Assembly (NCBI GenBank): GCA_037783415.1
Contig: JAZGTN010000003.1
Location: 5,990,501 to 6,054,500, forward strand
Source of the DNA: Leptasterias polaris
Taxonomy: Eukaryota; Echinodermata; Asteroidea; Forcipulatida; Asteriidae
Direction of reading: 5' to 3'
Length of the DNA stretch: 64,000 nt
A model generated the notes under the pieces. The model saw nothing but the letters and a program-made list of their open reading frames with translations, searched no databases and had not been told where the DNA came from. Shown piece after piece: positions 1-12,100 of this stretch. The first letter of the stretch is position 1. Every line of letters begins with the position of its first letter. A program made the translations under genes and the position numbers.

Positions 1-269
1 CCATCATTGGAAATATGCGTGTCTTAGAGGATGTGTGTGTGTATTTGAGCAACAGCGGAGGGATATGCAATCATGACTACAAGGCGGTTTCACTTCCCAA
101 CATTAACGGGGTGGGGGGGGGTACAATCATAAATCTGTGAAACAAAAAATGTAGCAGGAAACCAGTTGTGAGTGTTGTATGTTACGTGGTATTTTTATAT
201 TTTCGATATTGATTATTCTGAATGGCCCCATAGGGTTAACTCACTTACATTAGTAGCAACAAATCAACG

Positions 270-410
270 GAGCCCAATTTCATGGTCAGCTTTCCGCAAA
301 ATTCTGCGCTTACAGCGGAATTTTGCACTTACAGCCAATAGAATTTTTGCTTTACAGCCACCGTAAGCGCAGAACTCCACGGTAAGCAGAGCCATGAAAT
401 TGGACCCAGA
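270..410. repeat. GGGCCCAATTTCAT inverted-repeat element, copy 1
   Basis: It opens with GCCCAATTTCATGG and closes with the inverse CCATGAAATTGGACCC. The arms carry CTGCGCTTACAG and CTTACGGTGG-like motifs that pair. Longer copies lie at 41138-41390 and 44923-45174, a short one at 36568-36684, and an end fragment at about 3430-3480. Confidence 0.7.
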
Positions 411-1037
411 TTTTAGGTGAACACTTACAAAAGCGTCACACAGTTCAATTTATGCCTACCCTTTGCGATGTATAAAACATTGTTTTGAATTTACGCTCGG
501 TTTAAAGTTGTACCGTCTGATTTGTCGATGAAAGACTAACGAAAAACAAAGAATGTTTTTCAGCGAAAGAATATTTGATTATAATGGTATTGCTCTTTGA
601 ATACATGAAAACATAAAATACTTTTATTTAAACCACCTGAAGGTCAAAATTGTTTGTATATGGCAGCCGGTATAGTGAGATGATGTCAGGTCCTGACAAA
701 ACTCATTTGTGTTTTTTTTCAACTAACTTACTATAAGTACTCATTGATTTTTTGTTAAGTATCTCAAATTAACTTTATAACTTCCTGGACTGGAGGCAAA
801 TATTTAAAAACAATTTTTTTGACCTAAAAACTGACGAATAAAATCAGCCAATGCATCTTTAACCGGGCACTGGGTTTTACTTCAAAATGTTACCCATGAG
901 AATAAAAAATCTTTACCCTTAGATCATTAGCCTTTTGGAGATATGGTGGACACTGTAAGAAATTTGGTGTACACAGATAAATTTACCCAAACCTTTATAG
1001 TGTCATAGTATAGTATCCGCCATATCTCACAATGGCT

Positions 1038-1213
1038 TATAGACCGTATGCATATGACGTCATTTGAGTAGGGCACCCTCACCTAGAGGTCAAAAGGAAT
1101 ATGTTCATTGGCCAGTCTTGTGCGCCGCGCGTACAAATCAGCGCGTTTCCATTGTTTCATCATCAGTTTACCTCTAAGATGGCGGCTTGGTGACGTCAAT
1201 GCATAAGGTCTAT
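1038..1213. repeat. MITE family A, copy 1 (AATAGACC ends)
   Basis: About 176 bp. It begins TATAGACC, followed by TATGCATATGACGTCA, and ends with the inverse TGACGTCAATGCATAAGG then TCTATT. A near-identical copy is at 15030-15205. The interior carries a CRE-type TGACGTCA near each end and AAGATGGCGGC, which resembles a YY1 site. No coding capacity, so it would be a non-autonomous DNA element. Confidence 0.8.
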
Positions 1214-2674
1214 TGAGATGATTTAAGTATGCATTGAAGGGAAGACCAAGATTTTGATTTTGTTGATTTTGACATCATAAATTTGCGAGAAAACAGTTTT
1301 TCAGAGATGGACAATGTTAAAATTTGGGACATGCAAGCCTCTCTTCATTGCATCAGGACTCTCAGTGGCATGAAAGGATGTTATTATTTAGATAGAAAAA
1401 ATAATGGAGAATTTCTGCTCAAATAAATGGATACTGTGTACAAACTGTTCTGAGTTAGATGGAGAACCTTAAAATGCATGTATCTATTGTGGACATAGTG
1501 TGCCTATGGCAGTGGAATCTCAGGAATTTAAAGAAAGTTCACAGTAAGAGACGTCATTTAACAGCTTCTATGTAAAGTGTGCATTATTACCAGAAGCCTC
1601 TCCTCTTACAAGGTAACTTGGTGTGAATTTAAACATTTGGATCCCCCACCCCATTTGATAAATTTTTGGTTTTTTCCAATTGTTTATGTTTTTTGTTGGT
1701 GAATGATTAGCAGGCAGCCAGTCTTGCTTGTCGGAAGGTAACTAGTTTGCGTGTACGAGTCATCTTTGTGTGAATGCATAGAGTTCTAAACTTTCTCAAA
1801 ACAGTCCTTAAAAAAAATATTTGAAAAAAGCTGCATTAGTATAAAAAGCTTGCGTTCTTGTACACCCATCAGTAAATCTTGGTAGCAGTAAAAGGGTATG
1901 GTTGGCACTATGGCTTCCAAATAATATGTAATAATAAATGCTATCCTTCTAACGTTTCCTATTGTTCACTCAGCTACATGCACACAACAAGTATAGATAA
2001 ATGTGACACATCAGCCCATGTTTACAAGGCCCATCTGGGTCAAAGGTTGGCTGGCAGAAAGTGTGCACAGGGTCCGGAGAAGAAAGCATAACAATAGCAC
2101 TTGGTGCAGATGCTGGTGCATCGTATAATATGTAATCCCATCATCTAGTGTTGTTTTTGAAGTAATTTGAGGTTGAACGAAAACAAATTGCAACCTCAAG
2201 CTATCTAGCCCGATGTTGGCGGTCTCCCTATATTTTGTTTCAACACCTGATGCTATGTGGAAGTACTGTTTTGAAATAATCACATAATAATGTACATACT
2301 ACTCGGTTGCAAGCCCTTAAGGGAACATGCTGCACGTGATGTGACATCAAACTGTTTTGTTATAGTGCAACAAAGTCATATTCCAGCAGGCCCCCTGCAT
2401 ATTAAGTCACAGGCTCAAACAGCGCCCTCGCTGAGAGTTTTGTTTTGCGCATACATACATGCATATCTATTCTCAGCGATGGAAGCGTATGTGAGGGGTC
2501 TGTAAGTATCTTTCGAGTCCAACAACTTTTGTTCTTCTCCAATTCAAACGAATGTAACGAAACCAAGAAGAGCAAAATAGTCGGACCCCCATATTGGTCT
2601 GATACGAATAGATATTCGTCATCATTGTTGCACACAGGGAACATGGCAAAGGTGTTGGCAGCATGAAATAGGTG

Positions 2675-3376
2675 CAATAGACTGTGCAAGTCTCGCGCTT
2701 ATCCGAACGAGAAAACATGTCAAACGAAGAACATTTTTATTTCTGAAATCAAATCTTTGTTTTAAATTATATCTCATGACAAAATCTGAACAACAAAAAT
2801 AAATCATTACAATTTTATGAAATTAGTTTTAGCTTTTGAAAGAAATACACAAAAATGTGTTAACTATTATTGGAAAAAAATTAAAACTCTGGGACAAGGA
2901 TGCTTTTTTATGTTAACTTCTTAGAAACTCCTACGTGGATTTGTGATGGTCAAACTGGTTTAAAATTGACCCGTGTCGCAGTTTAAAGAGGATGCTGACA
3001 CCTCAACAACCATAGACTGCAATGAAAAGGGTTCGCTTTGCAATTACAGCATCTGGCGATTATAATCGCGCATCCAAAACAAGCGTTTACATAAGTTTTA
3101 TGATTGGAGGCGAGCACAAAATTCTTAATTTTTTGCAATAACCGGAAGCTGAGGTCAGGTTTAATTCTCTGGTTTTCTTCGTTATATTGTTGAATTGGTT
3201 TGACTTTCATATTTTTTATCACTTAGTATTACATTCCCAACAACATATGTAATTTTTATGGTACGTTAAACTAAAATAATTGACAAAACAAAATCTTGCC
3301 AACGTAAAACTCCATATGGTTGGGACCACAATGGTCCCGGAAGTTCGAATGCGCGCGAGTCTTGCACAGTCTATTG
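2675..3376. mobile_element. TIR element family E, copy 1
   Basis: The left end CAATAGACTGTGCAAGTCTC and the right end GAGTCTTGCACAGTCTATTG are near-perfect inverse copies, about 700 bp apart. A second copy with the same ends spans 41509-42287. The interior has no transposase, so it is a non-autonomous or decayed DNA transposon. Confidence 0.65.
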
Positions 3377-3997
3377 GGAATAAATCTATTTAACACTAAT
3401 GCAAACAAATAATTGGTTTGCACAACGGCGTTGCCGTAAGTGCAGAATTCTACGGTAAGCAGAGCTATGAAATTGGGCCCAGATCAGTCTTAACGCTTTG
3501 TGAAATTATCTCCACAGAGCTCTAAATGTCTGATTCTTAAATAATAAAGGTTGACTTCTCAAGCAACTGAACGGCCAATTTTTGTGCTATGTCAAGACAT
3601 TGTCAAGGGATTGTCTGTTCTAATTGTTGTTTCATAATTTGTAAGTAGTAAGATTGAGAGTTACTAGCTTTTGTAAAAAATAACAATAACAAAAACTTAA
3701 TACGTTTAAATTTACCAATAATGGTTTAAAGGATTACGAACAATTATAGACGACAACCAATATTAGATTGTTTGTTTTATTATGTTAAGTTGTAGAATCA
3801 ATACGAGTTAATTTCACTGCCCAGATACATGTTCACTGTTTCATGGCAGAGTGTCTCAGATGCACTTCAATTGAAGAAGTGATCACAGAGGGTGAACTGT
3901 TTGTCAGATGAATCCATAACTTTCTTTATAATGCCTTCTCTTAAAGACCATGTAACCTGTGACACCATATGTTTACAAAAGAGTCACAAAGCCTGGA

Positions 3998-4153
3998 ATA
4001 GATGGATTGCACATGACGTCATTGACCACCGTCTTTGATGAGAAACAATGGAAAAGTGCACACGTTTACGCGCTACTTACGACTCTCAGCCAGTGATAGC
4101 TCTTCACGCGTGCACGTTTCATCAAAGATGGCGGCCAACGCAAGGGGTCTATT
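3998..4153. repeat. MITE family B, copy 1
   Basis: About 156 bp, starting AATAGATGGATTGCAC and ending GCAAGGGGTCTATT. It contains ATGACGTCAT near the left end and CAAAGATGGCGGCC near the right end. Related copies are at 12845-12999 and, more diverged, at 26699-26859. Confidence 0.75.
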
Positions 4154-5214
4154 CCTGCGGGCACAATCTGTACTCGGGCCAAATGGAAGAATGCATCAAA
4201 TCTTGTATATTACAGAGATTGCACTGTCTGATTTTTATTAATTTTTGATATGAAGGAATGGTGCACATCCCAAAACTTGTACAGCTGTTATTTTTTGTAA
4301 CTCTTGAATTTATGTAGAAATTATGACACAAAATGTAAAGTTTCCCATGCGACCTGTGTACTATCTTGCCTGCCAGGAAATGACCTGGGATGTAGGAGGC
4401 CACTCTTTTTGTAAACATGGGTTACATGGTCTATAAATGCACTCCAGCAGAAATCCATCTACTCCCCCCTTCACCTAGGCCCAATTAAATTTCATAAAGC
4501 TGTTAATCAGAAACTACTGCTTGACAAATGTCTTTGCTAAGTAAACAATACATTGAGTGGGGCACCAGTCACAATAATGCAAACTTCATGTTATTATTTT
4601 GGCTGGTAACCTGTTTCTGCTAAGCAATACTTTTTTGTGCTGAGCAAGTTTTTGTGCTTACAGGCTTTATGAAATTGGGCCCTGTTGTCTCATGGCAATC
4701 AAAGACCATGAATGGACTTCAATACCTTATGCATGTATTGCAGTGAATGATTTCTTATAGCAATTTTGCATTTACAGTGTAGCAAACTGTTTAGACTGAA
4801 CATGTTATATGCACACTGAATGCTAATATTGAGTAGTAACTGATACATTTTGTCTAGCGTTTTGCTCTGCTATACAAGGGAAATCGTTAACTGTTGGTTG
4901 GATACCCAATTTTGGCACTGTACAAGTATTCAAAATTTCACATGTTTGTACAATCCCCCAAGAAACTTTTCCAGGTATGTGATTTGTCAGGATGTTTTCC
5001 TGATGTCAAGATGTTTGATCGGTCTCTCTGTACCTTCCAGTTTTGTTTTGTTTTTGAAAGAGGTGAAATTGCCATCATAGAGACAAAAGACCTGACCCTT
5101 GTGACCAAACCTTCAGATCTAATTGAAATGATGTAGACAATCTCATCCATGCATTTCTCTTTATTTTTGGAGAGATATTGCTCGCTGAATGTTTGCAGAA
5201 AACTCTAGCAAGGA

Positions 5215-5415
5215 TTTATCACTCCCTGGGCCCACTTGCCCTTGGGTGACCCCAATCCGCCACTCTTCACACCAACACATCAACACATTTGGACTTGGAT
5301 ATGATTAGCACGTTTGGGTCAGTGATTAGCACGTTTGGGTCAGTGATTAGCAATTGTTGTTTGGGCCTTTAGTCCTCAATCAGAAAACTTCTTGAAGATG
5401 ATTTTGGAGGGTTAT
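5215..5415. repeat. Interspersed repeat, copy 1, with a short tandem block
   Basis: Shares GGCCCACTTGCC, CACTTCACACCAACG-like and AGTCCTCAATC motifs, in the same order, with 28535-28720. Within it a 22-bp unit around GATTAGCACGTTTGGGTCAGT is repeated about 2.5 times at 5300-5352. Confidence 0.55.
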
Positions 5416-5621
5416 CGCTTTAATGATTATAATTTATTCTGTCTAAAATGAAAACAACATTGTTCGATGTGTGTTTATAAATCCTCCCCAGCTTTCTTCA
5501 AACGGTTTGGAAAGTTGTTTGGAGTTAATGTACTCTTTGAAGAACAATCTTTTAGGCTGATGATTGCTTATGGATACATCTACAGATATTCGACCCGAAG
5601 TGAACATTGCCTCGGAAATGA

Positions 5622-5627
5622 TTTATT
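5622..5627 (-). terminator. Candidate polyadenylation signal of the FSIP2-like gene
   Basis: AATAAA on the minus strand, about 490 nt after the stop at 6118. It is the first such hexamer I see downstream. It gives a plausible 3' UTR end; no transcript evidence. Confidence 0.4.
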
Positions 5628-6117
5628 ACCCGATCTTGTAAAATCATAATTGAGAGATGTATAATTAAAAAGGTTGTTTTGACACAAAATATCTTATCAG
5701 TTCATCGTCTTTTACTATCGTTTCAAGTTTCTTGTCGGAAGTGGACATAAGAAAGCCTGTGCCCGAATTGAAGAAACTGATAATAGCTTCAGATAACCCC
5801 ACCGCCCCATCAATGTTGACTGTTCTGTCAACCATTGCCAGGCTTTCGCCATGACCCCCCTTACAAACAATGCCATACACATGATTAGTTTATGTGGTAG
5901 TACATGAAAAGAATTCTGAAATTCATACCAGAAGTGAGCGAAATAGATTTGTTATCACAAGTACTTTGTTTAGTGGAAAGTGAAGTACTATTAAGTAGAA
6001 TATATATCCAAACCCAACCCAGCGTAGCTGACCTCTGCATGAATTATGATGACTTTTATAGGTAACTATAATCTCATTAAGAGACCGTCAAAGACAGTCA
6101 ACAGCAGTCACACTTTA

Positions 6118-9100
6118 CTACTGATCCTGTTCAGTTGCTCCTTCTGCCTCAGTGGTGTCCGTCTTGGTTTCCGCACTGGTATCGTCACCGGGGTGCACAC
6201 GGCTTGACCGCCTACGACCGACTGACAGCACGCTGCTGAGCTTCCTGATGACTGTTGACAACATACTGCCAGACTTGTGGCTGGAGCCAGACTTAGATTG
6301 ACTTGGGGAAGGATGGGAGGACACTTCTTTCAACGGAGGAGAATGGAAACCGGGCTCTGGATCAATGGAATCCTGATGTGATTGCCCCATGTTGGGCACC
6401 GGGGCTGCATCCTTCACTAGGGCTGCGGAGCGCGTAGCTGCAGCCCCTAAGGTGGAATCGTCCGAAGTGCCAATGTAAAAGGATTCCGTAACACAATTTG
6501 GCAGCGGGCTCTGCGCTCCAATTTCATCGAAGCTGCTTGACGAGCTGACCAAATCGTCACCTCCGCTGATTGATGACGATGGGATGAAGCTTAACTGTGA
6601 GGCTTGGGATGAGCCTGGCCTACTATCTTGTTCAGGCTGTGTCTGACCTTGCTGGATATCATCTGTATGAACCTCTCTGTTGGCTTGTTCTTCACTGTTG
6701 GCCTTCGTGGCCTTTCCCTCACCATCACTAAGTTTATCACATTTTGCATGTTCCTCATCATTGGTTCGTTTTCCACTACTAGTCGGTTCTCTGTTGTTCG
6801 CCTGTTCCCCATCATCAGCCAGCTGTCCGTGATCTTCATTAGTCGGTTCCTTACTGTTGTTTTGTTCCCCTCTACTTGCCTCTTCCTTAGTGGTCGATTC
6901 CCTACTGTTGGCTTGTTCTTCAATGCTCGGCTCCCCACTGATGATATTTTTTTCACCAATGGCCGCTCTTTCCCCAGTGTTTGTCGGCTCTCCTTTGTTT
7001 GCAAGTTCAAAACCATTGTCTGGATCAAGTTCTCCATTATCACGTGGTTGTCCACTATCAGTCTGTTCTACTTTGTTGGCTGGTGTCACACCATCAATCT
7101 GTTCGTCACTACTGGCTGGTTCCCCGGCCATTTCGTCCCTGTTAGTCGGTTCCTCATCACACGTATTGTTCTGTCCACCACGTATGGCCAGATCCTCAGT
7201 ACTGGCCTGCTGTCCATTGTTGTCTTGTTCTCTGATGTTTACTCCCTCACCACTGTTAACTTCACAAGGGCCATTGGTCAAAACTTCCTCTGGTGTTTGA
7301 ATGCTTCCATCCTTCACTTTGTCTAATACAGGGAGGTCCTCAATGTTTCCTTCTTCAGAGAGAGATCCTTTCCCATCATTTTGTAATGTACGGGCGTCTC
7401 TTTGATCTTCAAAGACCGGAGGGTCTGCCTCATGTGACGCAATGCCTTCATCCAAGACCTGGGTTTCATTCCGCCTAGTCTGCTTATTATCTGGTGAGGC
7501 ATCATCACTTTGATCATCTGGGTGATCGGTAGAAGCTTCCATCGCCTCAATTCCCCCATCACCATCACCAAGACTACTGTTGGTCTCACTTTCATCCTTA
7601 ATTGTTCTTTGTTCACAAGTCGGATCACTTTGGCAGTTTCCCATTAAGTTTGGCGGTTTTCCTGTGTCGTCTGAACACTCTGACGCCTGCCTTTCCTCTG
7701 CACTAACTGCAGCATTGGAAACGCCAGTGATATGTCCACCTGTTGGTACTTCTTCGTTTTGCTCTGAAACTGGCTCTTCAATGGTGTGACGAGCCTGACA
7801 GCAGATAAAAGTTAACTTTGCATGATTAATGTTATGTATTGGCGATAGCCGATAGTAATTTAGTAATGACTAAAATGTTATTATCAAAACATCATATAAA
7901 ACAATGTTTCCTAAGTTGTTTCATCAACAATGCTTTTTTTCTTATTTCAATCACAGATTTAATTGGAAAATGTTGGGGTCTACTAATCATGACGACACAG
8001 TCCCTTTAAATAAAAGTGAAAAGAGAAAAAAATTCTGATTCTCAGTACTTTGTATGACAATCTTCTTTGTCTCCCACCTTAAATAACCTCCGTTTCGGCA
8101 AGTAACACACTCCCTCAGTCTCTTCAATCGTCACAAGTTCCTCATCTGAATGATGAGCGGTCACATCTTCCTGCTCTACATCTAAGATGCCGCAGTATTC
8201 ATCCATCTTATCCGAAGAGTGCTTGGACAGCTCCCGGACCAACGTGTCCTTCAGGCATTTGGCCGAGCCTTGACAGAAGGTCATGTCGGGACGAAAGATG
8301 TTGCGAAAGGAGTTGCGACTGCCCGTGGAGTAAGACGATGGCACCTTGTGGTGCCGATCGGGCTTCATGGAGATGGCTGAGAGGTTTGAATCAATCAGGT
8401 CCTCGCTGACATGGATGAGTTTGTTGTGGTAGATGGGGACGATGTTACTGTAGTGATGATGACTGCTCTCCTTCGATGCAGATTCGTCGTCATGTGCAGC
8501 TGCAGGCTTGTCATCCGTCGGAATGTCCGTTGCTGATATTTTGTGCCCAGGTTTGGTGTGGTTGTGAGAGTCGACATCCTGGTGGATGAGCCTTCCCGAG
8601 CTGTCCACCTTGAGCGAGTCTGCTGATAACACCGCGGCAGTGACATTGATGGAAACTTTTGATGAGGCAGAGGAGGTTGCGGAATGGTGCCTCACCGGCA
8701 TGACAGCTCCTTCAAAGACCTTCCTGTGGTTTTCCGTTTCCTTCACGACCTCTTGCAGGCCCGTCACAAACTTCCCGCTTAGGCATCCCTTCAGGGAGGT
8801 GACGCTCGTCTCCTCGGCAATGACTTCATTCTCAACAACTCCAATAATGTCACCACCTTCTTCTTCACTTTCACTGCTACTACTGCTACTGCAGCTGCTG
8901 CTGCTACACTCACTCTCCGTCTGCTTCTTGTCTTCATCTTGTTCAGCTTCAGGAAGGTGTTCTTGGTGATGGTGGTGCTCTTCGTGGTGATGTTGCTCAT
9001 GATTGTGGTGGTGGTGATGATGCATCTCCTGTTCCACCTCCTCAAAGATGTCCATCACGTTCGCCAGGAGGATACTGTCACTCTCCAGTTTCTCAACATT

Positions 9101-12100
9101 TTCCTCTTCATTGGTGCCTGTTTGGGTATCCTCTCCTTGATTTATCTTGTCCCCAAGACGCTCTTCGTGGCGAGAACCCTCCATCTTGATGTCAATTTGC
9201 CTGCACAGTTTTTTTAAACGGCAATTGTTATCTTTGCTGTTGATCTCAACTGCAAAACCTTCCAAAACGGTTGCCACGATTTTGTTAGCTTTCACTTCGT
9301 ATTCACGTCCCTGTATACACACACAAAAGTTACATTTTAAAACAGTTACAAACTATTTACATTTTTATTTACTGGACATTTAATTGTGACAAATAAGCCA
9401 ACATTAAGGTCACGTATTTGTGAAGCTCATGTTCCTATGAATACAGTGATTGTTTTTTAAGGTGTTGATATAGTGACCGCTTAATTCCCTTTTCCCTCGT
9501 TCACATCTATTTGCGTTTTCGTTCTTTCACAATTTCTGTGGATGAACAATGATGCGTTTATCAAATTTCAGAGAGGGCGTTTCAAACCATTATTTTGCTT
9601 ACATCGTCTTTCTCTCGCTGAGAAGTAGCTCCCATCGTGCATTTATTTTCCGTGACTTCGTCGGGACACTCTGTCTTGTTGACTACTTCTTCGGCTTGAA
9701 AGTCTTGTGCAGTCCCTAAGCGTCCTTTAGCAAACTGGCTTTTCTCACTGTTTTCTTCCTCTCTTTCTAACTCTAACTTTTCTGCATCTTTCACTTTAAC
9801 TTTTCTCGTACTTGATGGTTGATTTTTCTCTTCTTGTTGTTCTTGCTGAGTACTCTCGTTTTCTTTCTTTGTTTCTTGTTCAATTTCCTCACTGATCACC
9901 TTGTCCTCTTCAACAGCAGTTGGTTTGCTTCCTTCATTGAGATTCGTGTCAGACTCATATTCCCAGAATTCGCTATCGGTCCACGAGTCATCCTCTTCCA
10001 TCGAGTATTCCTCTTCGGCTGCGTCTTCGCCATTCTCATCATCTTCCGAACCAGGTTCTTCCCTTTCATTGCCAGATCCTACATTGCCTTGGATTAGTTT
10101 TTCCGGGACGGAGATAGATGAAGTACTTCCTCTAGATGAGGTTGACTTTGTACCAATCGATGAGCGCTCATCCGAATCTTCCGGAGACCAATGTAGGCTT
10201 TGCTCCGCCTCCTCCCCTTCATCGTGATCTCTCTCTGGCCACGCCTTCACTGCCACACCCTTCCCAACGGAGACGAGATGTTCCCGGTCTCTCTCTTGCG
10301 TCTTCGTGTTATCCTCCTCCTCACCACTCTCATCTGCCAAGTAGACATCCTGCATGATTGATACGGGCCCCGTTTGCTCCTCGGCCCGGCACTCTGGCGA
10401 CTGCCGGTAGTCCAGTGACGTCACCGAGAGCACCTGATCCGTTATAGATATGAACGGCTTTTCTTTTACCAAGGGAGTGAAGACAAAGCTCTCATCGCTT
10501 GAAGAAATCGAGTCACGTGATGTTGAGTGTATCAGACTCAGAAGCTGGCGATAAAGTATGTTATAATTAAATCAACATTTAATTGTTAACATGGAAGTTT
10601 GAAGAACAGGGAAACTTAGTTTGATTCAAACGGCATAAAACAAGGCAACATGGAATACAATTTCCGTTAAAACACTTGTATGTTATATAACTTTCATTGT
10701 CGGCTGTCGTGGTATCTTATCTTCTGTTTGATCACTTTTCTTAACAGTGTTTGGTGAATCACCATCAAATTGATCCCCGTGTGTATACATGCATCGAGAA
10801 CGAGGCTGGCAAGAAAACTAGTGTGGTATAATTGGTGACAATTTTACACCTGAAATTAATCGATTCTCACCCTGGAAGTTGAAGCATTTGCGGCCTCAGC
10901 ATTGACGTCACGATGTTTCCTTGATGTCTTCCCTGCATCAAGCTGTTCTTCGTGATCTTGAAGTTTCCCGTTCAATATTTTGGTCGTTTGTCTGTAAATG
11001 GCTGTCACAAAGAGAATTAAAGTTACAAATATTTAAACCCATGTTTTTTTGTTTTTTTTAAAGGTTTTGGTTCAGAATAACATCAAGTTGATGGAATGTT
11101 GATCATTATTTGAGGGTAGATCTACACATCCACTGAATTCCTCCACATGTTTCGTCCACGGCAGCTTACCCATTTGGCGTCGGTGCCGGCGGTTATATTT
11201 CTCTCTGATCTTGTATAGTCTCTTGTCGAGTCGTCTTGCGATTATTGCTTCTCTCTCGGCAACAAGTTTGGCCCTGGCATCCCTGATACTCTCAAAAACG
11301 TCTTGAGTATATAGAGAGATTTCGGGGAAAAGGAGAAAGAGTATTTAGATAAATTTTCCCCTTACACCTGACAACTGTTATTATTATGAAGCTCTATTAT
11401 CTCAATAATCTCGCACCAAATAAAGCATGGCATGGGACTAGTTCTCCCACATCCAACCGTTGACGATCGATGTTTAGGTGTATCCACCAGAGTGTATTCT
11501 GTTAACTCACGTGGGCTACCTTGTTGCTTTGCTCGGTGCATGACTTTGACCTTTCCTGACTTAGTCTCCTCCTCGTGTCGTTGGTCATCCTTCTGTGCCT
11601 GCTGGAGCTCGTGCACTATCTCTCGTCTTTCCCATTGCTCCTCAAGCTAAGGCAAGTTACAGAAAAATTTGTTTTGTCGATCTTAAGACGGCTTAGAAAA
11701 TTTTCATTGTGAAACTTAAAACTGAGGCCTGCGAAGGCAGATTTGCACAATTGTTTGTACATTTTATTCTTACCATAAATCTTACTGAAATGACATTTAC
11801 AAACGCACGATCATTTTGAAGAAAAATAAAGGGGGAACATTATACTTCTTTGCGAAGTCTCTCGATTACTTTTGCCGGATTAGCAATGACAAAAGATGCA
11901 AGATCACGCACTTTCAAAGAAAAAATTAAATTATGATTTTTTTTATTATTCTTAAACCACTGAATACGAAACAATTTTAGAATTGGGACATAGGTCAGAT
12001 GGACGTTTAATGGTTCGACAACAAAACAACAAATGAAAATGAACAAAAATGGTCCGAACAAAAGATAATGATGTTTCACTCAGTGTGCCTAAGCTGTCTG

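Larger units (their letters stand above)
1..6117. other. Intergenic region, repeat-rich, no supported gene
   Basis: No open frame here shows recognisable protein sequence with splice signals. Visible content: a GGGCCCAATTTCAT inverted element (270-410), an AATAGACC-ended MITE (1038-1213), a SINE fragment (about 2190-2250), a long TIR element (2675-3376), a second AATAGA-type MITE (3998-4153), a stem-loop-like GGGCCC repeat (4484-4682) and an interspersed repeat (5215-5415) that recurs near 28.6 kb. A short plus-strand frame at 4976-5136, after a possible acceptor, looks protein-like but has no partner exon. On the minus strand, AATAAA at 5622-5627 is the first polyadenylation hexamer after the FSIP2-like stop, so about 5620-6117 is probably that gene's 3' UTR. 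Confidence 0.6.

Noticed and set aside
4976..5136. Possible plus-strand terminal exon (about 54 codons after a TTTCCAG acceptor)
   Set aside because: The translation looks protein-like, but no upstream exon joins it, no AATAAA follows and I recognise no family.
5665..5880. Minus-strand frame of 71 codons
   Set aside because: Falls within the likely 3' UTR of the FSIP2-like gene, between its stop and the first AATAAA.
6628..7326. Plus-strand frame of 232 codons, and others, opposite the last FSIP2-like exon
   Set aside because: It is the complement of a low-complexity Glu/Asn/Thr repeat region. Several frames are open at once and the translation is hydrophobic without domains, so an overprinted gene is not supported.
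8586..9217. Plus-strand frames opposite FSIP2-like exon 11
   Set aside because: Antisense of His- and Ser/Glu-rich codons. No start context and no recognisable protein.
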